From Hymenobacter sp. DG01 (GTDB lineage: Bacteria > Bacteroidota > Bacteroidia > Cytophagales > Hymenobacteraceae): 64,000 bases of DNA. The translations under genes were made by a program, and so were the position numbers. The stretch covers positions 124,001-188,000 of the forward strand of contig NZ_CP040936.1 of the NCBI RefSeq assembly GCF_006352025.1. Reading direction: 5' to 3'. Below are positions 57,989 through 64,000 of the stretch, piece after piece. A model generated the notes under the pieces. That model saw nothing but the letters and a program-made list of their open reading frames with translations. It was not told where the DNA came from and made no database searches. The stretch's first letter is position 1; each line of letters starts with the position of its first letter.

Positions 57989-59338
57989 CTATACTTGCTT
58001 TTCCAGCACCCGCCAACCGTGGGGCGGTAGCACCACCTCTTGGCCTTCCTCGAGCATAAGCTGTTCACCGCTGAAAACATCCAGCCAAACACCAACCGCA
58101 TCAGCCGGAATGAGGAGCGGTTGCGGCTCCGGGCTGATGTTAATGCCCGTGAGTATCGCCGCCAGCCCTTTTTGGCGCAGGAAGCTGTACGTGTCAGGGG
58201 GGCCAGGCAGGCGCTGAAAGCGGCTGAGCGAGTCGCCGTTTTGCAGGGCATAGTGGCGGCGCTTAAGCTGGAGCAGGCGGGTATAGAAATCCTGCAGGTG
58301 GTAGTCCTGCCAATCCACGGTATCTTTTTCGAAGAAGGCGAGGCGCTTGTTCAGGGCTGCTTCCTGGCCGGTGTACACCAAGGGCATACCCGGCAGCAGC
58401 ACCGTCAGGACCGCAAACGGCAACGCCAGCGGACCGAGGCGCTCATATTCGGTGCCATCCCAGCTGTTCACGTCGTGGTTGCTGGTGAAGTGCATCAGGT
58501 ACACCGAGGGCGGATACTTGGCCCGCTCAGCCGCCAGATACTCGTCGATGCCGTGCAGGGGCTGTTTGCCTTCCGCAATGTGGTCGAGGAGGTAGTGCAG
58601 GCGCAGGCCAAAGGTCATGTTGAAGGCCTTTTCCAGCAGCTTGGTATCGGAGTTGAACTGCTCCCAGGTCAGTCCGCCCGAGGGGTACAACTCGTCCCAC
58701 TCGGCCAGCATAAACAGGGGCTTCACCGCATCCAACTCCAGGCGGGCAGCATCCCAGAAATCGGTAGGCACCAGGCCGGCCACGTCGCAGCGGTACCCGT
58801 CAATATCGGCTTCGCGCACCCAATAGAGTAGGGCATCGGTCATGTAGCGGCGCAGTTCGGGGTGGCGGTAGTCGAAGGCCACTACGTCGGTCCAGTCGGG
58901 CACGGGGGGTAGGAGGTTGCCCTGCGCGTCATGCTGATACCACTCGGGGTGCTGCTGCACCAGCGGGTTGTCCCAACTGGTGTGGTTAGCTACCCAATCG
59001 AGCAGCACCCGGAGGCCCAAATCGTGCGCGGTTTTCACCAGGTAGCGTAAATCATCCAGCGTCCCAAACTCCGGATTCACCCCGAAGTAGTCTTGCACGG
59101 CGTATTGGCTGCCCAGCGTGCCCTTGCGCCCTACCTCCCCAATAGGGTGGACAGGCATCAGCCACACGATGCTGATGCCCATGGAAGCCAGCCGCGGCAG
59201 GTGCGCGGCAAACGCCCGAAATGTGCCTTCTGGCGTGAATTGGCGCAGGTTTACTTCGTAGATAGTGGCGTTGGCGGCCCAATCGGGGTGGCGCACCTGA
59301 AAAAGGTGGGCGCTGGGGTGCAACTGAGGTTCAGACAC
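57989..59338 (-). CDS. GH13 alpha-amylase family glycosidase, cytoplasmic copy
   Basis: A 449-residue GH13 enzyme without signal peptide. The four conserved regions are intact: DWVANHTS (I), GYRCDVAGL with the nucleophile Asp (II), FMLAEWDE with the acid Glu (III) and FTSNHDVNSW (IV). The barrel is followed by a short C-terminal beta domain. It should hydrolyse or rearrange alpha-1,4-glucans or maltodextrins in the cytoplasm. The start is a GTG. It is over 50% alike by eye to the next gene upstream, which encodes a lipoprotein version. Confidence 0.92.
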   Translation of the reverse strand: MSEPQLHPSAHLFQVRHPDWAANATIYEVNLRQFTPEGTFRAFAAHLPRLASMGISIVWLMPVHPIGEVGRKGTLGSQYAVQDYFGVNPEFGTLDDLRYLVKTAHDLGLRVLLDWVANHTSWDNPLVQQHPEWYQHDAQGNLLPPVPDWTDVVAFDYRHPELRRYMTDALLYWVREADIDGYRCDVAGLVPTDFWDAARLELDAVKPLFMLAEWDELYPSGGLTWEQFNSDTKLLEKAFNMTFGLRLHYLLDHIAEGKQPLHGIDEYLAAERAKYPPSVYLMHFTSNHDVNSWDGTEYERLGPLALPFAVLTVLLPGMPLVYTGQEAALNKRLAFFEKDTVDWQDYHLQDFYTRLLQLKRRHYALQNGDSLSRFQRLPGPPDTYSFLRQKGLAAILTGINISPEPQPLLIPADAVGVWLDVFSGEQLMLEEGQEVVLPPHGWRVLEKQV

Positions 59339-59466
59339 GGCAGAGGGGTAGGCGAAAACAAGTTGGACTGCACCTGCCTACGCGAAATCAGCCTTCCATA
59401 GCCGAATCTAAAGAGCACCGGTGCCCGGTGGAGTAGCCGGGCATTCCCAGAACGCAGAGAAAGACC

Positions 59467-59670
59467 GTCATTCCGAGCTTGTCGAGGAATCTCGCGTGCT
59501 GACGTTGCAGGCGTGGGACCTCACCCCCCGGCCCCCTCTCCGAAAAAGGAGAGGGGGTGCCTGATGATTTATAGAATAGCCAGAGGTAGAGATGCTTCGA
59601 CTGCGCTCAGCATGACAGTTACTATTGCAACACCAGCACGCGAGATGCTTCGCTGCGCTCAGCATGACGT
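59467..59670. repeat. Interrupted GTCATTCC-family palindrome with an inserted hairpin element
   Basis: The left part (59467-59510) carries GTCATTCCGAGCTTGTCGAG and CGCGTGCTGACGTTGCA. Inverse copies lie at about 59590-59620 and 59625-59669 (GCACGCGAGATGCTTCGCTG, then CTCAGCATGACG). Between them sits a different element at 59520-59562, a GGCCCCCTCTCC / GGAGAGGGGG hairpin. The 350-base gap between the two GH13 genes contains no other recognisable feature. Confidence 0.7.
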
Positions 59671-59689
59671 TCTAGAGAAATACTAGGTT

Positions 59690-61129
59690 CTAAAACCAGC
59701 TGTTGTCGGGGTCCGGGAGTTGCTCGTACACGCGGTAGCTGTGCGGGGTTAGTAGCAGGTCGGAGCCTGAGCCTAGCTTAGTTACCTGTCCGCTGAATAC
59801 GTCGCGGTAAACGCCGGGGCCCAGGTTAGCCAGACGAATTTGGTGAGGCTGCTGACCCAGGTTCACGGCCACCAAAACCGCCTTTGGCCCCTTGCGACGC
59901 ACGAAGGCATAGGTTTCGGGACTGGCCTCCGGCGCCATCCGGATAAACTCGCTGCACGGGTCGCCGTTGCGCAGGGCCGGGTGGCGCTTCTTGAGTTGAA
60001 GCAGGGTAGTATAGAACTCCTGCAGGGGGTAGGCGCGCCACGGAATCGTGTCCTTATCAAAGAAACGCAGCCGCTTTTTCAGGGCCGCTTCCTGGCCGCT
60101 GTACACCATCGGGATGCCCGGCAGCAGGGTGGCGAGCACGGCCTGGGGGAGGGCGTCTTTGCCGAGGCGCTCGTACTCGGTGCCATCCCAACTGTTGATG
60201 TCGTGGCTGCTGGTAAAGTACATGAGGTAGGCCGAGGCCGGGTAGCGCGTGCGCTCTACCTCGCGGTAGGCATCGAGGGCGGTGAGGGGCTGCTGGCGGC
60301 GGCTGATGCTGTCGAGGAGGTAGCACAGGCGCAGGGCGTAGGTGGCATCGAAGGCCTTTTCCAGCATACCGGTGTTGGGGTCGAACTCGCCTTTTTTCAG
60401 AAAGGGCGGGTTGTGCAGCTCGTCCCATTCGGCCAGCATAAACACGGGCTTTACTTTCTCGAGTACGGGGCGCGTCTGGTTCCAGAACTCCATGGGTACG
60501 AGGCCGGCCACGTCGCAGCGGAAGCCGTCGAAGCCTACGTCGCGCAGCCAGTACACCATGCTTTCCTGCATGTACTGGCGCAGCTCCGGCTTGCTGTAAT
60601 CCAGGTCGATGACATCCTGCCAGTCAGCCACGGGCGGCACAAACTGGCCCTGGGCGTTGCGGGTAAACCACTCGGGGTGCTGCTGGCGGAGCTGGCTGTC
60701 CCAACTGGTGTGGTTGGCTACCCAATCCAAGATAACGTGCATGCCGAGCTTGTGCGCGGTCTGAATCAGGTGACGCAAGTCGTCCAGAGTGCCAAACTCC
60801 GGGTTTACGGCTCGGTAGTCCTGCACGGAGTACTGGCTGCTCAGGGTACCTTTGCGGTTGAGCTTGCCGATGGGCTGCACTGGCATCAGCCACAAAATGC
60901 CGACCCCCATTTTCTGGAGGCGGGGCAGGTGAGCCTCAAAGGCCCGGAAAGTGCCCTCCGGGGTGTACTGGCGGATATTGACCTCGTAGATACTGGCCGA
61001 ATCGGCCCAGGCCGGGTGCCGGATGGTATAGGCTTCAGGGGCCGCCGGGGCGCAATCGGTGGTAGGTTCCATGCGGCAGGCCGCCAGAAGCAGCCAGCCG
61101 AGCAGGAAGGAAAGAACAGTGCGGGACAT
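59690..61129 (-). CDS. GH13 alpha-amylase family glycosidase, lipoprotein copy
   Basis: A 479-residue lipoprotein: signal peptide with lipobox LLAAC and Cys18. The GH13 catalytic domain shows DWVANHTS, GFRCDVAGL (nucleophile Asp), FMLAEWDE (Glu) and FTSSHDINSW. The domain is collinear with that of the downstream cytoplasmic paralogue (for example, both have YEVN, RQ, TPEGTFRAF and GMP or GIP before the YxGQEAAL box). It would act on glucans at the outer membrane or in the periplasm. Start is ATG 61129 because it begins a proper lipoprotein signal; the frame is open 24 codons further. Confidence 0.92.
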   Translation of the reverse strand: MSRTVLSFLLGWLLLAACRMEPTTDCAPAAPEAYTIRHPAWADSASIYEVNIRQYTPEGTFRAFEAHLPRLQKMGVGILWLMPVQPIGKLNRKGTLSSQYSVQDYRAVNPEFGTLDDLRHLIQTAHKLGMHVILDWVANHTSWDSQLRQQHPEWFTRNAQGQFVPPVADWQDVIDLDYSKPELRQYMQESMVYWLRDVGFDGFRCDVAGLVPMEFWNQTRPVLEKVKPVFMLAEWDELHNPPFLKKGEFDPNTGMLEKAFDATYALRLCYLLDSISRRQQPLTALDAYREVERTRYPASAYLMYFTSSHDINSWDGTEYERLGKDALPQAVLATLLPGIPMVYSGQEAALKKRLRFFDKDTIPWRAYPLQEFYTTLLQLKKRHPALRNGDPCSEFIRMAPEASPETYAFVRRKGPKAVLVAVNLGQQPHQIRLANLGPGVYRDVFSGQVTKLGSGSDLLLTPHSYRVYEQLPDPDNSWF

Positions 61130-61253
61130 GCCGAAAAGTACCCCTTTTCCGGCACTTGGTCCTCCGAAGCAGGGTAGCAAAAAGGCCGGGCGGCAAGGCA
61201 TGCAACTCGGCGTGAAGGCTTTGAAAGAGTAATGCTTCTGGATAATAAACCAG

Positions 61254-61351
61254 CGTCATTCCGAGCGCAGCCGAGGAATCTCGCGTGCTGACGTTGTAAT
61301 TACTATTGCAACGTCAGCACGCGAGATTCCTCGGCTGCGCTCGGAATGACG
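61254..61351. repeat. Perfect GTCATTCCGAGC palindrome (43-bp arms)
   Basis: Arms 61254-61296 and 61309-61351 are exact inverse copies (beginning CGTCATTCCGAGCGCAGCCG) around a 12-base AT-rich loop. It is the best preserved member of a family also seen at 6533, 23237 and 59467, with a GTCATGGCGAG variant at 2764. The extreme perfection suggests recent spread or ongoing arm correction. It lies between a GH13 gene start and the stop of a DUF983 gene. Confidence 0.9.
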
Positions 61352-61376
61352 GTCTATGAACAGCCGGCCTGCTGCC

Positions 61377-61772
61377 CTAGCCAGCTTTCAGCGCAGTCCG
61401 CGGTTCGTAGCGGACGCCGCCGAACCAGTACAGCATCAGGGTACGGGAGTAGCGCAGGCTGAGCGGGGTCAGGAGCACGGCCACCACGGCCACACTGGTC
61501 ACGTACACCCACACGGCGGGGTCGTGAAGCAGGAAGTACACCAGAAAGCCGGTTGTCAGCATAATAGCCGTGGAAAAGGCGTAGCTAATGAACATGGCAC
61601 CCCAATAGAACCCCGGCTCGGGCTCATAGGCCTGGGCGCAAACCGGGCAGCGGTCCGGCATTTCAGCAAAGTGAACGGGATTAGCGGCAGAGTGCGTGAA
61701 CAGGTGGCCTTCGTGGCAGCGGGGGCAGCGTTGCTGCAACATAGCCAGGCCCGTAGATTGTATCTTCGGCAT
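61377..61772 (-). CDS. DUF983 membrane protein
   Basis: A 131-residue protein with an N-terminal zinc-binding-type region (QRCPRCHEGHLF and DRCPVCAQAYEPEPGFYWGA, two CxxC pairs) and two transmembrane helices (about 60-82 and 88-108). This is the DUF983 arrangement; the function is unknown. Start is ATG 61772 (MPKIQSTGLAML), supported by a TATCTTTG element 31 bases upstream, which also rules out the earlier TTG. Confidence 0.88.
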   Translation of the reverse strand: MPKIQSTGLAMLQQRCPRCHEGHLFTHSAANPVHFAEMPDRCPVCAQAYEPEPGFYWGAMFISYAFSTAIMLTTGFLVYFLLHDPAVWVYVTSVAVVAVLLTPLSLRYSRTLMLYWFGGVRYEPRTALKAG

Positions 61773-61802
61773 GATTTCCAGGTAGTTGGTGAAATCGTAG
61801 AA

Positions 61803-61810
61803 CAAAGATA
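61803..61810 (-). promoter_or_regulatory. -7 element (TATCTTTG) of the DUF983 gene
   Basis: An exact TAnnTTTG match on the minus strand; transcription should start near 61796 and leave a leader of about 25 bases to ATG 61772. Confidence 0.6.
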
Positions 61811-61870
61811 AAATGCCCTTCCTGCGCCCGTAAGAGCCATTTCCGGGTTTGTCCGGTACAAATCAATTCG

Positions 61871-62270
61871 TGATGGTGGGTGATGGGGTGACAGGGCGTA
61901 CTGGCGGCAGACTTCTGGCCGGAGGCCAGGCGTCTGCCTGCCGGCCAATAGGGCAAGTCTCCCGACTTGCGGCCGCCGAAGGCGGCTCGCTCGCGTCTGC
62001 GCCGTTCGGGATTGTTTGGGCGGCCCCTGCTTAATAAGGTTTGCATACAGGACGGACACCCGGTGCGGCATTCTCGTGCTAGCTACCTTTTGGCTTTAGC
62101 AAAGGAGAGCAGAATGTGCAAATGGCGCGGACGAACCCAACGCGAGCTGGCCGCCGTTGGCGGCCGCAAGTCAGGAGACTTGCCTTATTTACCGACGGGC
62201 AGACGCCTGGCCTCCGGCCAGAAGTCTGCCGCCAGTACACCCTGTCACCCTGTCACCCCATCACCTGTCA
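61871..62270. repeat. Long (about 400 bp) inverted repeat with 120-bp arms
   Basis: The left arm (61871 to about 61990) and right arm (about 62141-62270) are inverse copies: GGCGGCAGACTTCTGGCCGG, GGCGTCTGCC, GCAAGTCTCCCGACTTGCGG and GGCGGCTCGC, each with its counterpart. The right arm has one more GTGACAGGG unit than the left. The 150-base centre has no ORF that looks real. The right arm supplies the stop codon and last residues of the AraC gene. The segment fills the gap between the DUF983 and AraC-type genes. It resembles a non-autonomous mobile element or a decayed end pair, but I see no target duplication. Confidence 0.75.
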
Positions 62271-63151
62271 CTTGTCACCCCTTCCCCCTCATACCGAAAG
62301 CCCTCCGGGGTTTGCCCAGTGTGCTTGCGGAAGTAGCGGCCGAAGTAGGAAGCGTCGTCGAAACCGAGCGTGTCGGCTACCTGGGCCACGGTGGCGGACG
62401 TGTGGCGAAGCAGGCGGCGGGCTTCCATCAACACGCGCTCCTGAACAAGGGCACTGGCGGTTTTGCCCAGGTGGCGGCGGCACAGGGCATTGAGGTGGTT
62501 GGGCGAAACATGGAGCAGATCGGCGTAGTGCTGCACTTCCCGCTGAGTGCGGAAATGCTGGTTGAGCAGGGCTCCGAACTCGCGCAGGAGGTGCTGGGCG
62601 TGGCGCGGCTCGCCGCTAGCAGGTTGAGCCGCCGTGGAGGGGTAGTGACGCGCGGCCAGTTCCAGGCAAATAAGCAGGTAGGAGCGAAATACCTCATCCT
62701 GCTGTGGGGCCGGGGTAGCGTGTTCCTGCCACATGCGCTCAAATAGAGGCCGCAGCTCAGTTTCTTCGGCGCCTAGGTGCAGCACGGGCGCATGTACGTG
62801 CTGGAAGAATGGGTACTCATAGAGCCGGCCACCGGGGTAGCGGGCCAGGTAGAAATCAGCCTCAAATAGTACCACGTAACCTTGCGCGTCTTCGGAAAGC
62901 TGCCAGTGATGCACCTGTCCCGGGGTCATGAAAAACAGGCTACCCGGCTCCAGCGGATAGGTTACCAAGTCTATAGTGTGCGTGCCCTGGCCCTGCGTGA
63001 CGTAGAGCAGCAGGTAGAAGTCGTGGGCGTGGGGCTGACTGGTACCGGGGAAGTTGGCCACATGCCGCGCCAGCCGCTCCAGGTACCACGGCCGTGGTCG
63101 TTGCTGCGGAAACGATTCAAGCGTCAGGACGGGCAGGCGGGGCGGTTGCAT
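62261..63151 (-). CDS. AraC family transcriptional regulator
   Basis: A 296-residue regulator: an N-terminal cupin-like ligand domain (about 30-130, HAHDFYLLLYVTQGQGTHTID, FFMTPGQVHHWQL) and a C-terminal double helix-turn-helix (about 195-290: EVQHYADLLHVSPNHLNALC and VAQVADTLGFDDASYFGRYF, then RKHTGQTPEGFR). It probably senses a small molecule, but no obvious target operon is adjacent. The last residues (after GFRY) and the TGA stop come from the GTGACA-type end of the neighbouring long repeat, so the C-terminus may differ from relatives. Confidence 0.92.
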   Translation of the reverse strand: MQPPRLPVLTLESFPQQRPRPWYLERLARHVANFPGTSQPHAHDFYLLLYVTQGQGTHTIDLVTYPLEPGSLFFMTPGQVHHWQLSEDAQGYVVLFEADFYLARYPGGRLYEYPFFQHVHAPVLHLGAEETELRPLFERMWQEHATPAPQQDEVFRSYLLICLELAARHYPSTAAQPASGEPRHAQHLLREFGALLNQHFRTQREVQHYADLLHVSPNHLNALCRRHLGKTASALVQERVLMEARRLLRHTSATVAQVADTLGFDDASYFGRYFRKHTGQTPEGFRYEGEGVTSDR

Positions 63152-63161
63152 ACAGGGTCGG

Positions 63162-63623
63162 TTACTCGCCGAAGTTACGGAGCCGCTTCTTGCTGAGCTC
63201 GTAGCTGATGATGGCCGGAATATAGAAGGTGATGTCGGCCAGGAACTTAGCGGCCAATATGCCGCCGGCCCGGCTGCCGGTCCAGCGGGGCAACCAGTAC
63301 ATCAGCGCCGGCCGAATCAGGAAGCTGTCGAGTATTTCGGCCGGCCCGAACTCCACGGCCAGGGCCCGCACGTTGCGCCCGAAGGTGCGCGCGCTGTAGT
63401 GCCGGCCCTGGGCCTGCAGCTCCCGGCGTGCCAGCCGCATATCCTGCCCCAGCAGCCACCCAAAATAAGCCACGTTCCCGGCCCAGGTACCTGCCAGTGC
63501 GGCCCGCAAATCCTGCTCCGGCGCCAGGTGCCACGCCACGCCCGCCCCGGCCAGGGTAGCCACCACCGACAGTATCTCGGCGGGCAGGTAGCGGCGCAGC
63601 CATTCACGGATTTTTGGTTTCAT
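63162..63623 (-). CDS. Hypothetical membrane protein
   Basis: A 153-residue protein with a basic N-terminus (MKPKIREWLRRYL), two or three hydrophobic segments (about 14-32, 45-57 and 118-140), and a polar middle part. Part of the middle, with FLIRPALMYW, faces a short interfacial helix. I recognise no family name with certainty. It is 10 bases upstream of the AraC regulator in the same direction, so the two are probably co-transcribed. Confidence 0.7.
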   Translation of the reverse strand: MKPKIREWLRRYLPAEILSVVATLAGAGVAWHLAPEQDLRAALAGTWAGNVAYFGWLLGQDMRLARRELQAQGRHYSARTFGRNVRALAVEFGPAEILDSFLIRPALMYWLPRWTGSRAGGILAAKFLADITFYIPAIISYELSKKRLRNFGE

Positions 63624-63658
63624 AGCAGGAGAGGGGGGTAGGGGTAAGGTTCTGCTTG

Positions 63659-64000
63659 CTACCGAATCACGAGCAACCGCTGGTGTTGCCCGGCCAACTC
63701 GACTCGGTAAACGCCACTCGGTACCGGACGGCCCTGCGCGTCGTCAGCATTCCAGATCAGGGTGTGCGGCCCCGCTTGGTTAGCCGTGGGGAAGGTGCGT
63801 ACTAACTGGCCGTGGGCGTTGAAGATCTGCAACGCACCTGCCGGGCCTGGCTGGTGCAAGGTGTAGCGCAGTTCTGTGCTTCCCCCAAACGTGCGGTTAC
63901 CGGGTGCCTCCAGCGTCAGGATTTCTGGGCTCAGATTGGGGGCGGGGGCGGTGTTGAGCCGCAGCCCCGCAATGCTTAAGCCCACGGAGCGGCGGCCCAC
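63659..64000 (-). CDS. C-terminal end of a secreted protein with a T9SS-type sorting domain (5' end off the window)
   Basis: The minus strand is open from the right edge to 63659, giving 113 residues. The last 80 or so (STELRYTLHQPGPAGALQIF, TLIWNADDAQGRPVPSGVYRVEL and final LLVIR) are a type A sorting domain (FlgD-like Ig fold) that directs proteins through the Bacteroidota type IX secretion system. Residues before it (SIAGLRLNTAPAPNLSPEIL) look like a linker. The function of the full protein cannot be seen. Because the frame is open at the edge, no start codon should be assigned. Confidence 0.85.
   Translation of the reverse strand: MGRRSVGLSIAGLRLNTAPAPNLSPEILTLEAPGNRTFGGSTELRYTLHQPGPAGALQIFNAHGQLVRTFPTANQAGPHTLIWNADDAQGRPVPSGVYRVELAGQHQRLLVIR

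Noticed and set aside
63659..64000. Complete 113-residue protein starting at the edge
   Set aside because: The apparent GTG start is at the last base of the window and the visible part is a C-terminal sorting domain, so the gene must begin outside.

Overview
The window is a 64 kb chromosomal segment of a GC-rich member of the Bacteroidota, most likely Cytophagales and close to Hymenobacter. This rests on gene content and order: ftsX-DUF3098-uppP-truB-ribF, tamB divergent from tsaD, parA/parB-DUF5683-dapB-lepB, pyrG-yidC, and a C-terminal T9SS-type sorting domain at the right edge. At least fourteen Bacteroidota -7 elements (TAnnTTTG) also sit at sensible distances from genes. There is no rRNA, prophage, CRISPR array or intact insertion sequence; one tRNA gene (Cys, GCA) is present.

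Layout. 1-2740: a GNAT-nitrilase fusion cut by the left edge and two unrecognised genes. 2940-8875 (minus): ketoacid CoA-transferase subunits, RibF, TruB, UppP, a DUF3098 protein and FtsX. 8946-13532: a very large TamB-like protein, divergent from tsaD, smpB, an NlpC/P60 protein and an HNH endonuclease (13804-16984). 17135-21158: alpha/beta hydrolase, lipoprotein, fatty acid desaturase and an AT-rich orphan gene. 21200-26430: rpsA, tRNA-Cys and cyanophycin synthetase. 26589-31862: coiled-coil membrane protein, methyltransferase, kdsA, a two-sided non-coding/small-ORF locus, O-methyltransferase, apaG and ung. 32048-38631 (minus): lepB, dapB, two DUF5683 proteins, parB, an inserted S1-like gene, parA and a UPF0173 hydrolase. 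38716-47556: peptide-binding lipoprotein, DUF6438 protein, yidC, pyrG, FAD oxidoreductase and a Gfo/Idh/MocA oxidoreductase. 47921-57944: PBP4-type peptidase, lipoprotein, a SerB-SerA fusion, VOC protein, serine hydrolase, DUF421 protein, GNAT, aldo/keto reductase, YdeI-like protein and a class D beta-lactamase homologue. 57989-64000: two GH13 paralogues, DUF983 protein, AraC regulator, membrane protein and the end of a secreted protein.

Most of the window is core housekeeping: envelope (UppP, FtsX, TamB, YidC, LepB, KdsA, DacB-like), translation (TruB, SmpB, S1, TsaD), chromosome segregation (ParAB) and biosynthesis (DapB, PyrG, SerB-SerA, RibF). The unusual layer is intergenic. At least ten gene boundaries are filled by a long imperfect palindrome whose arms begin or end at, or within a few bases of, the flanking stop or start codons. 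Many arms consist of short near-periodic units that differ from locus to locus, and where I aligned arms the differences are almost all transitions. A second, sequence-related palindrome family (GTCATTCCGAGC type) is present in several states, from a perfect 43-bp-arm copy to decayed and interrupted copies. The other observations most worth checking are a locus at 29.3-29.65 kb with facing promoters on both strands, parS-like half-sites separated by 14 bp just upstream of parB, and an S1-like gene coupled to parA inside an otherwise conserved cluster.
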